Source: Changchengzhania lutea
Lineage (GTDB): Bacteria > Bacteroidota > Bacteroidia > Flavobacteriales > Flavobacteriaceae
DNA length: 64,000 bases
Reading direction: 5' to 3'
Assembly (NCBI RefSeq): GCF_006974145.1
Contig: NZ_CP039456.1
Span: 310,001-374,000, forward strand
The notes under the pieces are model-generated. The model saw only the letters and a program-made list of their open reading frames with translations, did not search any database and had not been told where the DNA came from. The translations under genes were made by a program, and so were the position numbers. Positions 35,771 through 44,899 of the stretch are shown here, piece after piece; position 1 is the first letter of the stretch; every line of letters starts with the position of its first letter.

Positions 35771-35799
35771 ACAGGATATCGTTCACAACAAAATTATTG

Positions 35800-37296
35800 A
35801 TGAAAAAACTAAAGTTCCCGACTGCCCAAACCATTCTGATTCTAATTGCCATATTGGTCACGCTGTTAACATGGTTCGTCCCTGCAGGAAAGTATGATAG
35901 TCTTGCCTATAATGCCACAAGTGATACATTTATCAAAACAAGCTTGGGAAAAACTGTTGAGTTACCAGCCATTCAGGAAACCTTAGAGCATCTCAGCATA
36001 AAAATTCCAATAGAGAAATTCACGAATGGGGATATTTATAAGCCCATTAGCATTCCCAATACGTATAACAAACTGGAATCAAAACCACAAGGATTAGCAG
36101 ATTTAGCACAATCGCCAATAAAAGGAATCATTGCGGCGGCTGATATTATTTTTTTAATTCTGATTATCGGAGGCCTAATAGGTATCATGAATCTCACAGG
36201 TGCTTTTGATGCTGGAATTTCGTGGATGGCAAAAGTACTTAAAGGCAGAGAATATTTCCTAATCATAGTCGTAACGATACTTATTGCCGCTGGCGGAACC
36301 ACATTTGGTCTCGCTGAAGAAACCATGGCCTTCTATCCTATTTTAATCCCCGTTTTTCTTGCTGCTAAATATGATGCTATGGTAGGACTTGCCTGTATTT
36401 TTCTAGGTTCAGGGATCGGAACCATGTGCTCTACTGTAAATCCATTTTCTACAATTATTGCTTCAGATGCCGCTGGAATAAACTGGACAACTGGTCTCAC
36501 TAATCGTGTAATTATGTTTGTTTTGTGCCTTGTTATTACCATTCTATATATTCTGTATTATGCAAAACGCGTCAAAGCAGATCCTGCAAAGTCACTTATT
36601 TCTGATCAAAAAGAAGAATTAGAAATCTTATTTGGATTAAATACCATGAATACAACAACAAAATTCACGCCTAGATTGAGACTGATTATTACTGTATTCT
36701 CTTTATGTTTCGTTATTATGATTGTGGGTGTATCATTTTTGGATTGGTGGTTTGTAGAAATGACTACAACGTTTCTTGTTGGTGCCATTATTATTGGGGT
36801 TATCGCTAGAATAAAAGAAAGCATTTTTGTAGAAACTTTTGCCAAAGGTGCTGCCGAATTATTGGGTGTCGCATTTATAGTTGGTATTGCAAGAGGGGTA
36901 ACTATTCTTATGGAAGATGGGCTTATTAGCGATACCATTCTATATCATGCCAGCACGGTAACCCAAGGTATGAACAAAGGCGTATTTGCAAATGTTATGC
37001 TCTTTATTTATGGAGGCTTGTCTTTTTTCATGCCATCATCATCTGGAATGGCCGTCTTGACCATGCCAATTATGTCACCCTTGGCAGATACTGTAAATAT
37101 AGGCAGGGAAGTTATTGTTGACACGTATCAATATGGAATGGGTCTGTTCTACTTAATTAATCCTACAGCCTTAATTTTAGCAGCATTGGCTATTGTTAAA
37201 ATTGGCTTTGATAAATGGTTAAAGTTTATAATACCTCTACTATTCATATTATTAATTACAACCATGGCCTTTTTAACATGGTCTGTTTATTATTAA
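35800..37296 (+). CDS. YfcC-family basic amino-acid / C4-dicarboxylate-type transporter
   Basis: 498 residues from ATG 35800 (an upstream frame start at 35746 precedes the likely promoter). About 12 membrane helices. Family features: KFPTAQTILILIAILVTLLTWFVPAGKY at the N-terminus, GIIAAADIIFLILIIGGLIGIMNLTGAFDAGI, GGTTFGLAEETMAFYPILIP, and FFMPSSSGMAVLTMPIMSPLAD near the C-terminus, the two hairpin-like motifs of the ion-transporter superfamily. YfcC relatives are assigned as arginine/ornithine or short-chain acid transporters; the substrate cannot be set here. Confidence 0.88.
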   Translation: MKKLKFPTAQTILILIAILVTLLTWFVPAGKYDSLAYNATSDTFIKTSLGKTVELPAIQETLEHLSIKIPIEKFTNGDIYKPISIPNTYNKLESKPQGLADLAQSPIKGIIAAADIIFLILIIGGLIGIMNLTGAFDAGISWMAKVLKGREYFLIIVVTILIAAGGTTFGLAEETMAFYPILIPVFLAAKYDAMVGLACIFLGSGIGTMCSTVNPFSTIIASDAAGINWTTGLTNRVIMFVLCLVITILYILYYAKRVKADPAKSLISDQKEELEILFGLNTMNTTTKFTPRLRLIITVFSLCFVIMIVGVSFLDWWFVEMTTTFLVGAIIIGVIARIKESIFVETFAKGAAELLGVAFIVGIARGVTILMEDGLISDTILYHASTVTQGMNKGVFANVMLFIYGGLSFFMPSSSGMAVLTMPIMSPLADTVNIGREVIVDTYQYGMGLFYLINPTALILAALAIVKIGFDKWLKFIIPLLFILLITTMAFLTWSVYY

Positions 37297-37332
37297 TGAT
37301 ACCGTGCGAATTTGTATAGCAAATTCCTTTAA

Positions 37333-37938
37333 TCAATTCTTCTTAAAAACCTTAACGCCAGCCTCAATTCTAGTTTTTAAATAATTTTCTCGGGGTACAA
37401 TAGGACAAGAATATGTCTCATTATAAGCGCAATATGGATTATAAGCGGTATTAAAATCAATAATGATAGTATCACTTTCGGGTATTTTGGTATCTATATA
37501 TCTTCCACCGCCGTAAGTTTCCAACCCATTTGTTTCATCTGAAAAAGGCAAAAATAGATAATCTTCATAGCCTTCTTTTTCCATCAAATCTTCACCTTGA
37601 TAGATATTGAGTTGATATGCGTTTCCTTTTAATGTAAACGATAGTATGCCATACACACGTTCTTTAGATAATCTATCTGTAGTGGTTTTCATATTAAACC
37701 ATGGTGAATCTGGAGTTCTTTTAAGAATCGCTTGCACTACATAGGAAGAATCAAATTTAAAAAAGTCTAGGCCTTCAAAAGATTTTCTGTCCTTCTCTTT
37801 TAATGGTGATGTAGTGACATCTTTAAACTCGGCATTAATAGTTCTTTGAAAATCAGTATTACCCTTTACAGGTCGCTTATCTTGCGAACAGCTCGCTAAA
37901 GAAACCATACCTAAAAACAAGATCATCAAATATTTCAT
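37333..37938 (-). CDS. DUF1684 lipoprotein
   Basis: 201 residues from ATG 37938, chosen because it opens a proper lipoprotein signal MKYLMILFLGMVSLASC (Cys17) and follows a perfect -7 box; the longer frame to 38004 crosses that promoter. The DUF1684 body shows FEGLDFFKFDSSYVVQAILKRTPDSPWFNMKTTTDR, GILSFTLKGNAYQLNIYQ, YLFLPFSDETNGLETYGGGRYID and the end DFNTAYNPYCAYNETYSCPIVPRENYL. Function unknown; the conserved Cys/Pro-rich NPYCAY...CPxPP-type motif is the family hallmark. Confidence 0.92.
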   Translation of the reverse strand: MKYLMILFLGMVSLASCSQDKRPVKGNTDFQRTINAEFKDVTTSPLKEKDRKSFEGLDFFKFDSSYVVQAILKRTPDSPWFNMKTTTDRLSKERVYGILSFTLKGNAYQLNIYQGEDLMEKEGYEDYLFLPFSDETNGLETYGGGRYIDTKIPESDTIIIDFNTAYNPYCAYNETYSCPIVPRENYLKTRIEAGVKVFKKN

Positions 37939-37952
37939 AATATTTTTTAATT

Positions 37953-37960
37953 CAAAAGTA
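37953..37960 (-). promoter_or_regulatory. -7 box of the DUF1684 gene
   Basis: Minus-strand TACTTTTG, perfect match, 14 bases before ATG 37938. It divides a 250-base intergenic space with the divergent MFS leader promoter. Confidence 0.6.
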
Positions 37961-37980
37961 CAACTTATCAATATTTTATA

Positions 37981-37988
37981 TAGATTTG
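37981..37988 (+). promoter_or_regulatory. -7 box driving the structured MFS leader
   Basis: Perfect TAGATTTG. A start about 6 bases later would place the whole structured segment 38018-38143 inside the 5' leader of the MFS gene. Confidence 0.55.
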
Positions 37989-38017
37989 ACAAAGCAAAAA
38001 ACAAACATGTACCATAA

Positions 38018-38143
38018 CATCACAATTTATAGAAAGCAGTGGACTTCTTCAAACCGAAGCCGAGGGACGTGTTATTTATTGTGATGCTAAAAGATACATT
38101 TTTACAATATATAAAAGTCCGACCGCAACGTCGGACTTTTTTT
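38018..38143 (+). ncRNA. Structured leader RNA with terminator, riboswitch-like, class unknown
   Basis: Perfect 9-bp closing stem catcacaat (38018-38026) / attgtgatg (38078-38086). Inside is a hairpin ggacttc / gaagcc (38041-38047 with 38056-38061, one bulged A) with an 8-base loop, flanked by purine-rich internal strands (ttatagaaagcagt; gagggacgtg). A 26-base A/T spacer leads to an intrinsic terminator (38113-38143), then the MFS start at 38191. With a -7 box just upstream this is the standard aptamer-plus-terminator layout. I could not match it to purine, SAM, TPP, c-di-GMP, fluoride or cobalamin aptamers. Confidence 0.6.
38113..38143 (+). terminator. Intrinsic terminator in the MFS leader
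   Basis: Perfect 10-bp stem aaaagtccga (38113-38122) / tcggactttt (38131-38140), loop ccgcaacg, T-run to 38143. No coding sequence precedes it on this strand, so it ends either a leader or a small RNA. Confidence 0.9.
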
Positions 38144-38190
38144 GTCCTCAATCCAATTATTTAAACCTCCCATATGATTTAGAAATACAC

Positions 38191-39399
38191 ATGAAAACAT
38201 TATTCACCAATTACCTGAACACCTTTAAAGGGCTCTCAAAAGAAGTTTGGTGGCTTGCGCTCATCACATTAATTAATAGAGCGGGCACTATGGTCATCCC
38301 TTTCTTGTCTTTATACTTAACCAAAAGCCTTAACTTTTCTCTAGCCGATGTTGGTTGGATTATGAGTGCGTTTGGATTAGGCTCTGTGGTTGGCTCATGG
38401 TTAGGTGGTAAACTTACTGATAAAATTGGTTATTATAAAGTCATGGTTTTTAGCTTGTTTTGCACAGGTATATTATTTGTTGCCTTACAGTTTCTCACCT
38501 CATTTGTGGCGTTTTCATTAGGCATTTTTTTAGTAATGTTGGTTGCAGATATGTTTCGTCCGGCGATGTTTGTAGCATTAAGCGCTTACAGCAAACCAGA
38601 AAATAAAACACGTTCAGTCACCTTAATAAGACTTGCTATAAATTTAGGCTTTTCTGCAGGACCTGCAATTGGCGGTATAATAATCACAACACTTGGGTAT
38701 GCTGGTTTATTTTGGGTGGATGGCATTACATGTGTCATCGCGACGTTAGTACTTACCTATGTTTTAAATCCGAAGACTACAAAAACCTTGGACGATGTCA
38801 AGACAGAACACCCAAAATCTGCTTATCATGATAAGGCATTCTTAATATTTTTAGTAGCCATGGTTCTTTTTGGAGTGGTGTTTTTACAATACTTTTCAAC
38901 GATGCCTTTGTATTATAAGGATGTTCACTATTTAACGGAGTTAGATATAGGTTTGCTGTTAGGGATGAATGGTTTTATCATTTTTGTATTTGAAATGCCA
39001 TTGATTAAATGGCTTGAAAATACCACATTTACGAAATCGGGACTTATGCTTTTTGGAGCCATTCTTACGGGGCTGAGCTTTCTTATTTTAAACCTGAGCT
39101 CATGGATTGGGGTTTTAGTCATTGGGATGTTACTAATGACATTTGGTGAAATGATTGCTTTTCCGTTTTCAAACGCATTTGCTATGGATCGCGCTAAAAA
39201 AGGAAATCAAGGCGAATACATGGCACTCTATTCTATTGCCTTTTCAATGGCCCATATTTTTGGGCACAATGCCGGTATGCGCATGGTAGACCAATTAGGT
39301 TTTGATAACACGTGGTATATCGTTACATTGTTGGCAGGAGTTTGCGTGTTTTTGCTGTTTTTTTTAAGTCAATATTTAAATCGAAAGAAATTATTATGA
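38191..39399 (+). CDS. Major facilitator superfamily transporter
   Basis: 402 residues, 12 predicted membrane helices. The MFS loop-2/3 motif appears as GSWLGGKLTDKIGYYKVMVFSLF (about 66-88), with a drug-exporter-type motif LGFSAGPAIGGIII (about 150-163). N-terminal LINRAGTMVIPFLSLYLTKSLNFSLADVGWI and C-terminal MALYSIAFSMAHIFGHNAGMRMVDQLGFDNTWYIV resemble the YdeE/MdtH-type efflux group. The substrate is unknown. Its stop overlaps the VOC gene start (ATGA), and its mRNA leader carries the structured RNA and terminator at 38018-38143. Confidence 0.88.
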   Translation: MKTLFTNYLNTFKGLSKEVWWLALITLINRAGTMVIPFLSLYLTKSLNFSLADVGWIMSAFGLGSVVGSWLGGKLTDKIGYYKVMVFSLFCTGILFVALQFLTSFVAFSLGIFLVMLVADMFRPAMFVALSAYSKPENKTRSVTLIRLAINLGFSAGPAIGGIIITTLGYAGLFWVDGITCVIATLVLTYVLNPKTTKTLDDVKTEHPKSAYHDKAFLIFLVAMVLFGVVFLQYFSTMPLYYKDVHYLTELDIGLLLGMNGFIIFVFEMPLIKWLENTTFTKSGLMLFGAILTGLSFLILNLSSWIGVLVIGMLLMTFGEMIAFPFSNAFAMDRAKKGNQGEYMALYSIAFSMAHIFGHNAGMRMVDQLGFDNTWYIVTLLAGVCVFLLFFLSQYLNRKKLL

Positions 39400-39773
39400 A
39401 TTTAAACCAAATAACTATTTCTTCTTTGGATGTTGAAAAAGCAGCTGCATTTTATAAAATATTAGGATTGCGTCTTATTGTAGATTCAGCCCCAAAATAT
39501 GTTAGGTTTGAGTGTCCTGATGGTGATGCTACTTTTTCTATTCATCAAGTTAAGGAATTACCAAAAGGAAATAGAATTACTATTTATTTTGAAGATGATA
39601 ACTTAGATGAATGGGTATCTCAGCTACTTGAAAAAGGAATTATATTTTTACAATTGCCAATAAATATGGATTGGTTATGGCGCGAAGCCCATTTACAAGA
39701 TCCTGATGGTAATCACATAATTTTATTTCACGCTGGGAAAAACAGAAAAAACCCACCTTGGCAAATTGATTAA
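39396..39773 (+). CDS. VOC-family (glyoxalase/bleomycin resistance-like) protein
   Basis: 125 residues from ATG 39396, which overlaps the MFS stop by four bases; the longer frame to 39312 only covers MFS coding sequence. Typical vicinal-oxygen-chelate half-barrels: MNLNQITISSLDVEKAAAFYKILGLRLIVDSAPKYVRFECP and a second beta-alpha-beta unit ending REAHLQDPDGNHIILFHAG. The single DPDGN motif and possible metal ligands (E/H near the C-terminus) fit lyases or antibiotic-binding proteins. Coupling to an MFS exporter suggests both act on one small molecule. Confidence 0.88.
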   Translation: MNLNQITISSLDVEKAAAFYKILGLRLIVDSAPKYVRFECPDGDATFSIHQVKELPKGNRITIYFEDDNLDEWVSQLLEKGIIFLQLPINMDWLWREAHLQDPDGNHIILFHAGKNRKNPPWQID

Positions 39774-39780
39774 ATAGTAT

Positions 39781-40224
39781 TTATTGAATGGCTTTAATTT
39801 CATTTAATTTTACAACATCAGAAAGCACAATTTGGGTCTTTGTTTCACCATAAATTATGAGTTGATCAATAAAGGCTTCCAAGTGCTTCTGATTTTTTAA
39901 AACCACTTCCATCACTATATTTTCATCACCCGTGATACGGTAACAATTCAGTACCTCATTATAGGTTTTAACCTTTTCTAAAAATGGTTTTAATTTACCC
40001 ATAAATGCCCGTAGCGTAATAATTGCCTTAAGTTGATAACCAACTTCTAGTGGAGAAACCATAGTTTTGTAGCCTTCTATAATGCCAAGGTCTTCCATCT
40101 TTTTTATACGTTCGGAAACCGCTGGAGAACTAACCCCAACCCTTCTGCCAATTTCCGCAGAGGATAGTCTTGCGTTTTCCTGTAAACACTTTAAAATCTT
40201 CCAATTGAGCGTATCTATATTCAT
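39781..40224 (-). CDS. Lrp/AsnC-family transcriptional regulator
   Basis: 147 residues from ATG 40224 (MNIDTLNWKILKCLQ; the codon before, a TTG, is not needed). N-terminal helix-turn-helix LSSAEIGRRVGVSSPAVSERIKKMEDLGIIEGYKT (about 21-55), C-terminal RAM domain with NCYRITGDENIVMEVVLKNQKHLEAFIDQLIIYGETKTQIVLS. Family members sense amino acids as octamers. The gene faces away from a perfect 30-bp palindrome at 40255-40284, 31 bases upstream, the likely autoregulatory operator. It converges on the VOC gene. Confidence 0.95.
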   Translation of the reverse strand: MNIDTLNWKILKCLQENARLSSAEIGRRVGVSSPAVSERIKKMEDLGIIEGYKTMVSPLEVGYQLKAIITLRAFMGKLKPFLEKVKTYNEVLNCYRITGDENIVMEVVLKNQKHLEAFIDQLIIYGETKTQIVLSDVVKLNEIKAIQ

Positions 40225-40254
40225 CAAAAGAAATTTAACTATAATTAATTAAAA

Positions 40255-40284
40255 TTTAAAGTAAATATACATATTTACTTTAAA
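40255..40284. promoter_or_regulatory. Perfect 30-bp palindrome, likely Lrp operator
   Basis: TTTAAAGTAAATAT (40255-40268), centre AC, then ATATTTACTTTAAA (40271-40284): 14 of 14 bases symmetrical. It lies between the divergent lrp-like gene and the 131-residue gene. The position and A/T-rich symmetry fit an Lrp/AsnC binding site controlling both. Confidence 0.7.
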
Positions 40285-40340
40285 ACCTAAAGTTGTATCT
40301 CATTTCTTGTGACTAATTTTGATAAAATTGCTTTTGAATC

Positions 40341-40736
40341 ATGTCAGCTAACATCCCATCACATTTGTTTGAGATGCCTATTTATAAAAAGGCCATAGAA
40401 ATTTTTGCTTTATCGCAAAACATTTCTAGATATCTCAATCATGATTTGTCCCATTTGAATTCGGATGGTTCAGAAGATGTAGACATCTATTTTTCTGGTG
40501 ATATTGTACAACAATCGGTTTCTCTCTTACCAGAAATTGTTAGTGCGGAGTTGGAGCGTTATTCAGAAAGAAAACATTACCATATTGCTTCATTAAAAAG
40601 GCTTACCAATAAATTATATAGTAACTCTTATCGATTAGAAAAATCTAACAGCAATGGGAAAGATTTTTTACCCATTTTAAGAAGTGAATTAAAGAAGTTT
40701 AGAAAACTTCAGCGCAGTTGGATGTTAACCCTATAA
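40341..40736 (+). CDS. Hypothetical helical protein (four-helix-bundle-like)
   Basis: 131 residues, no signal peptide or membrane span. Predicted to be mostly helical: MPIYKKAIEIFALSQNISRYLN, a Ser/Asp loop, IYFSGDIVQQSVSLLPEIVSAELERYSERKHYHIASLKRLTNKLYSNSYRL and ILRSELKKFRKLQRSWMLTL. The opening (xLPIYKKAxEIFxL) and length recall 23S-rRNA-intervening-sequence-type four-helix proteins, but the similarity is by eye only. It is divergent from the Lrp gene across the 30-bp palindrome, so it may be under Lrp control. Function unknown. Confidence 0.65.
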   Translation: MSANIPSHLFEMPIYKKAIEIFALSQNISRYLNHDLSHLNSDGSEDVDIYFSGDIVQQSVSLLPEIVSAELERYSERKHYHIASLKRLTNKLYSNSYRLEKSNSNGKDFLPILRSELKKFRKLQRSWMLTL

Positions 40737-40743
40737 TAGCAAC

Positions 40744-41158
40744 TTATTTCTTAGTAAATTTTTGTGCGCAACCTTCTATACATGGATACCAAAGAATTAA
40801 ATGATTTCCGTCGAGATCATAATAGACCTTCGTTTCATTCAAACCACATTTTTCCGAAGTAATTTCACCATCACTAAAATCGTTGGGCATCTCGGTGTAT
40901 ATACCAGTATGGGTTTCGCCAACATCTGCAGTCATAAAACATAAACTACCGTTAGATTTTACACTACCATCATCAAAAAAATGAATGGTTCTACTACGTG
41001 TTAACACTTGTAAAAACACCGCTTCCGTCGCCTGGATCTGTTAATTGTTCAATAAGTTTCCACGATCCAATTAATGACACATCTTTTTTTGGATTGCTAT
41101 CGTCATTAGAACAACTGACAAACATTAAAACCACAACAAATAGTAAAACAGTCTTCAT
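40744..41158 (-). pseudogene. Lipocalin-like lipoprotein, frameshifted
   Basis: ATG 41158 opens MKTVLLFVVVLMFVSCSNDD (lipobox, Cys16), then SLIGSWKLIEQLTDPGDGSGVFTSV and hits TAG just after. The rest of the same protein continues in the +1 frame: RTIHFFDDGSVKSNGSLC ... YYDLDGNHLILWYPCIEGCAQKFTKK, to the stop at 40744. Removing one base from the T-run in ggtgttttta (near 41035) joins them. The joined product, about 137 residues, is a typical small lipocalin-like lipoprotein with the C-terminal PCIExCAQ motif. One slip at a homopolymer could be a real mutation or a base-calling error. Confidence 0.75.
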
Positions 41159-41235
41159 TTAAAATATTTCAAACCTTATCTATTTTTGAGATGCCATAAA
41201 TACAAAATGGTTGCGCGATAAATAATCATTTAAAA

Positions 41236-44200
41236 TTACATATTTCTGCGATACTGCCCTCCTACTTCAAAAAGAGCATGTGTAATTTCCCCTAAAGAGC
41301 AGACTTTACAAACCTCCATCAGAGCTTCAAAAATATTTTCGTTATGAATCGCTTTCTGCTGAAGTTCCTTTAAAAGATCTTTGGTATCATGCGCTTGATG
41401 AAGTTGCTCTAAGGTTTTAATTTGAAACTCCTTCTCTTCTTCAGTGGCCCGAATAACCTCTTTTGGAATGACCGTTGGTGAGCCTTTAGAACTCAAAAAG
41501 GTGTTCACCCCAATAATCGGGAATTCGCCATTGTGTTTCAAGGTTTCATAATACAAGCTTTCTTCTTGAATTTTCGAACGTTGGTACATGGTTTCCATAG
41601 CACCTAAAACGCCACCACGCTCTGTAATTCTGTCAAATTCCAAAAGCACTGCTTCTTCAACAAGATCTGTTAATTCTTCAATAATGAAAGAACCTTGGAT
41701 CGGGTTTTCGTTTTTGGCTAAGCCCAATTCCTTATTAATAATAAGCTGAATGGCCATGGCACGACGTACAGATTCTTCGGTTGGCGTTGTAATAGCTTCA
41801 TCGTACGCATTGGTATGCAAGGAATTACAGTTGTCATAAATAGCATATAATGCCTGAAGCGTAGTACGAATATCATTAAAATCAATTTCTTGAGCATGCA
41901 AACTCCTACCCGAAGTTTGAATATGATATTTGAGCATTTGGGCTCTATCATTCGCTGCATATTTATGCTTCATCGCTTTTGCCCAAATTTTACGGGCGAC
42001 TCTACCAATGACCGCATATTCTGGATCGACACCATTGGAAAAGAAAAAAGATAAATTAGGCCCGAATTTATTTATGTCCATACCTCTACTTAAATAGTAC
42101 TCCACATAGGTAAATCCGTTAGATAAGGTTAGAGCCAATTGCGTTATGGGGTTGGCACCGGCTTCTGCAATATGATAGCCAGAAATGGAAACCGAATAAA
42201 AGTTTCGCACATTATTTTTAATAAAATATTCCTGCACATCGCCCATTAACCGCAAGGCAAATTCCGTAGAAAAAATACAGGTATTTTGTGCTTGATCTTC
42301 TTTTAAAATATCGGCTTGTACCGTTCCACGAACCTGTGCAATGGTTTTGATTTTGATATCCTCGTACACCACTTTTGGAAGCACGCGATCGCCTGTAATA
42401 CCTAGAAGCATTAATCCTAACCCATTATTGGACTCAGGGAGTTCGCCATTATAACTTGGACGTTCTTTGCCTTTATAAAAGGCTGTGATTTTTTCCTCGA
42501 CTTCATTCTCTAAGCCATTCTCTTTGATGTACAACTCACATTGCTGATCGATGGCTGCATTCATAAAAAAGCCTAACAACATAGGTGCAGGGCCATTAAT
42601 GGTCATACTTACCGAAGTCATTACATCTGCCAAATTAAAGCCAGAATATAACTTTTTAGCATCGTCCAAACAACAAATAGACACTCCAGCATTTCCGATT
42701 TTACCATAAATATCAGGCCGATAATCCGGATCGTTGCCATACAGGGTCACACTATCAAACGCCGTAGACAAACGCTTAGCAGGGAGACCAGCGCTCACAT
42801 AATGAAACCGTCTATTTGTACGTTCTGGTCCACCTTCGCCAGCAAACATCCTTGCAGGGTCTTCTCCAGTTCTTTTAAAGGGATACAAACCAGAGGCAAA
42901 GGGAAATTCACCCGGGACATTTTCTTGCAAACACCATTTTAAAATATCTCCCCAAGCTTGGTATTTTGGTAAAGCCACTTTAGGAATTTGTAAATGTGAT
43001 AAAGACTCGGTATGCGTTTCAATTTTTATCTCTTTATCTCGAACGTTAAATGAATAGATTGGGTTCTTGTATTTGTTCACTTTTTCAGTCCAACCTGTAA
43101 TTATTTCCCAGTTATAGGGATCTAAATTCAATTTTATACGATCAAATTCTCCTATAAGAAGTTTTACAAAATCATTATTCTCATTCTGTTCCGAAAGGTT
43201 TAGGGATTGTTTAAGAATGGCATCACTATTCAATCCGTGCTTATCAAGAAGCGTTTGCTTTGATTCGCTCGAAAGGATATTAAGGACAGATTCTATAGTT
43301 TTATAAATGCCATACAATCGTTGAGCGACTTCAACTTGTTCATCTGACTTTTTATCATAGGCCCGATTGCTTTCTGCAATTTCAGATAAATACCGCGTTC
43401 TTGCTGGTGGAATGACGAAAATTTTCTCGCTCATTTCATCAGAAATAGTAAAGGTTGATTTTAAATCAGTTTCCGTCTTATCAACCAACTTATCCATCAC
43501 CGCTTTGTAAAGCGTATTCATCCCTGGGTCATTAAATTGTGAAGCGATGGTTCCATAAACTGGCAACTCATCTTGAGGAATATCCCAAAGATTATTGTTC
43601 CGCATGTACTGTTTTTTAACGTCACGAAGTGCATCTAATGACCCGCGTTTGTCAAATTTATTAATGGCCACTAAATCGGCAAAATCCAACATATCAATTT
43701 TTTCTAACTGCGTCGCTGCACCAAACTCTGGCGTCATTACATATAAAGAGACGTCACTATGTTCTATAATCTCGGTGTCTGATTGTCCGATTCCTGATGT
43801 TTCCAAAATGATGAGATCATATTCTGCGGCCTTTAAAACCTCAACAGCTTCATGAACATATTTAGATAATGCCAAATTAGATTGACGTGTCGCCAAACTA
43901 CGCATATACACGCGCGAATTGTTGATGGAATTCATTCTAATTCTATCCCCTAAAAGGGCACCGCCCGTTTTGCGTTTAGAAGGATCTACAGACACCAGTC
44001 CTACGGTCTTTTCTGGAAAATCTATTAAAAAACGTCTCACCAATTCATCAACCAAACTTGATTTACCAGCTCCACCTGTACCCGTAATTCCTAAAACAGC
44101 CCCACCTAGCCTCCCCGAAGGGGAGGAACTCTTCTGGGAAAATACTTTTTCAAAATCTTCATGATTGTTTTCAGCAAGTGAAATTAATCTAGCAATCGTT

Positions 44201-44751
44201 TTTACATCTTTTTTCTTCAAATTTTCAAAGACCTTTTTACTCCCCAAACTTATTAACCAAGACGCATCTGTATTGTGATTGACAGAATTTTTTTGTTCCC
44301 CTCCTTTGGAGGGGTTGGGGGAGGCTTTTTCTACTAAATCATTAATCATCCCTTGCAATCCCATCTCTCGTCCGTCATCTGGAGAATAAATACGGGAAAT
44401 CCCATAATCCATTAATTCCTTAATCTCTAATGGTAATATAACACCGCCGCCGCCGCCAAAAATCTTGATATGTTCTGCGCCTTTTTTCTTTAAAAGGTCA
44501 TACATATATTTAAAATACTCATTATGTCCACCTTGGTATGAGGTTAAACAAATCGCATTAACATCTTCTTGAATAGCTGTATTCACCACTTCTTCAACAC
44601 TCCTATCGTGGCCCAAATGAATGACTTCGACCCCTGTGGATTGGATGATTCTACGCATTATATTAATAGAGGCATCATGGCCATCAAAAAGAGATGCTGC
44701 CGTTACTATGCGAACTTTATGTTTTGGATGATATGGAGTTGCTTGTTTCAT
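41236..44751 (-). CDS. icmF: Fused isobutyryl-CoA mutase (IcmF), adenosylcobalamin-dependent
   Basis: 1171 residues: B12-binding domain first ([10 protein letters not shown]23 and His25 the cobalt ligand; [19 protein letters not shown]), then a MeaB-like GTPase chaperone with P-loop GTGGAGKSS (224-232), [21 protein letters not shown] and INKFDKRG, and the mutase barrel from about 570 ([31 protein letters not shown]). The enzyme interconverts isobutyryl- and n-butyryl-CoA (some prefer pivalyl/isovaleryl-CoA). Two Pro/Gly-rich insertions, A143-E152 and S209-A218, coincide with palindromic GC-rich repeats (44298-44324, 44101-44126) at domain edges. No partner genes adjacent. Confidence 0.95.
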   Translation of the reverse strand: MKQATPYHPKHKVRIVTAASLFDGHDASINIMRRIIQSTGVEVIHLGHDRSVEEVVNTAIQEDVNAICLTSYQGGHNEYFKYMYDLLKKKGAEHIKIFGGGGGVILPLEIKELMDYGISRIYSPDDGREMGLQGMINDLVEKASPNPSKGGEQKNSVNHNTDASWLISLGSKKVFENLKKKDVKTIARLISLAENNHEDFEKVFSQKSSSPSGRLGGAVLGITGTGGAGKSSLVDELVRRFLIDFPEKTVGLVSVDPSKRKTGGALLGDRIRMNSINNSRVYMRSLATRQSNLALSKYVHEAVEVLKAAEYDLIILETSGIGQSDTEIIEHSDVSLYVMTPEFGAATQLEKIDMLDFADLVAINKFDKRGSLDALRDVKKQYMRNNNLWDIPQDELPVYGTIASQFNDPGMNTLYKAVMDKLVDKTETDLKSTFTISDEMSEKIFVIPPARTRYLSEIAESNRAYDKKSDEQVEVAQRLYGIYKTIESVLNILSSESKQTLLDKHGLNSDAILKQSLNLSEQNENNDFVKLLIGEFDRIKLNLDPYNWEIITGWTEKVNKYKNPIYSFNVRDKEIKIETHTESLSHLQIPKVALPKYQAWGDILKWCLQENVPGEFPFASGLYPFKRTGEDPARMFAGEGGPERTNRRFHYVSAGLPAKRLSTAFDSVTLYGNDPDYRPDIYGKIGNAGVSICCLDDAKKLYSGFNLADVMTSVSMTINGPAPMLLGFFMNAAIDQQCELYIKENGLENEVEEKITAFYKGKERPSYNGELPESNNGLGLMLLGITGDRVLPKVVYEDIKIKTIAQVRGTVQADILKEDQAQNTCIFSTEFALRLMGDVQEYFIKNNVRNFYSVSISGYHIAEAGANPITQLALTLSNGFTYVEYYLSRGMDINKFGPNLSFFFSNGVDPEYAVIGRVARKIWAKAMKHKYAANDRAQMLKYHIQTSGRSLHAQEIDFNDIRTTLQALYAIYDNCNSLHTNAYDEAITTPTEESVRRAMAIQLIINKELGLAKNENPIQGSFIIEELTDLVEEAVLLEFDRITERGGVLGAMETMYQRSKIQEESLYYETLKHNGEFPIIGVNTFLSSKGSPTVIPKEVIRATEEEKEFQIKTLEQLHQAHDTKDLLKELQQKAIHNENIFEALMEVCKVCSLGEITHALFEVGGQYRRNM
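44101..44126. repeat. GC-rich palindromic repeat inside icmF (copy 1)
   Basis: cctcccc (44110-44116) / ggggagg (44120-44126) around gaa, preceded by ccccacctag. It encodes [10 protein letters not shown] just before the GTPase P-loop strand. GC content is far above the surrounding gene. Confidence 0.7.
44298..44324. repeat. GC-rich palindromic repeat inside icmF (copy 2)
   Basis: cccctcc (44298-44304) / ggagggg (44308-44314) around ttt, followed by ttgggggaggc. It encodes [10 protein letters not shown] at the end of the B12 domain. Same design as copy 1 in the opposite orientation, and similar to the copy at 49317-49340. Confidence 0.75.
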
Positions 44752-44899
44752 TCGTAATGAATCTTAATTTTTAGTGCTGCAATTTACGAAATATTCAAAA
44801 AAATATAGCATTTACAGATGATTATCTAAAATTATAAAAATGAAAAAGCAGCTATATAATTTTAGACTAAATTTAGCCTCAAGAAGCGCTTAAAATCAA

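Noticed and set aside
35643-35861. 72-codon minus-strand frame between crcB and the YfcC-like gene
   Set aside because: Overlaps both real genes and their promoter region; no recognisable protein features.
38018-38086. SAM-I riboswitch in the MFS leader
   Set aside because: A few SAM-like words occur, but the conserved GAGGGA...GAAACC...GCAACC core and four-way junction are not there.
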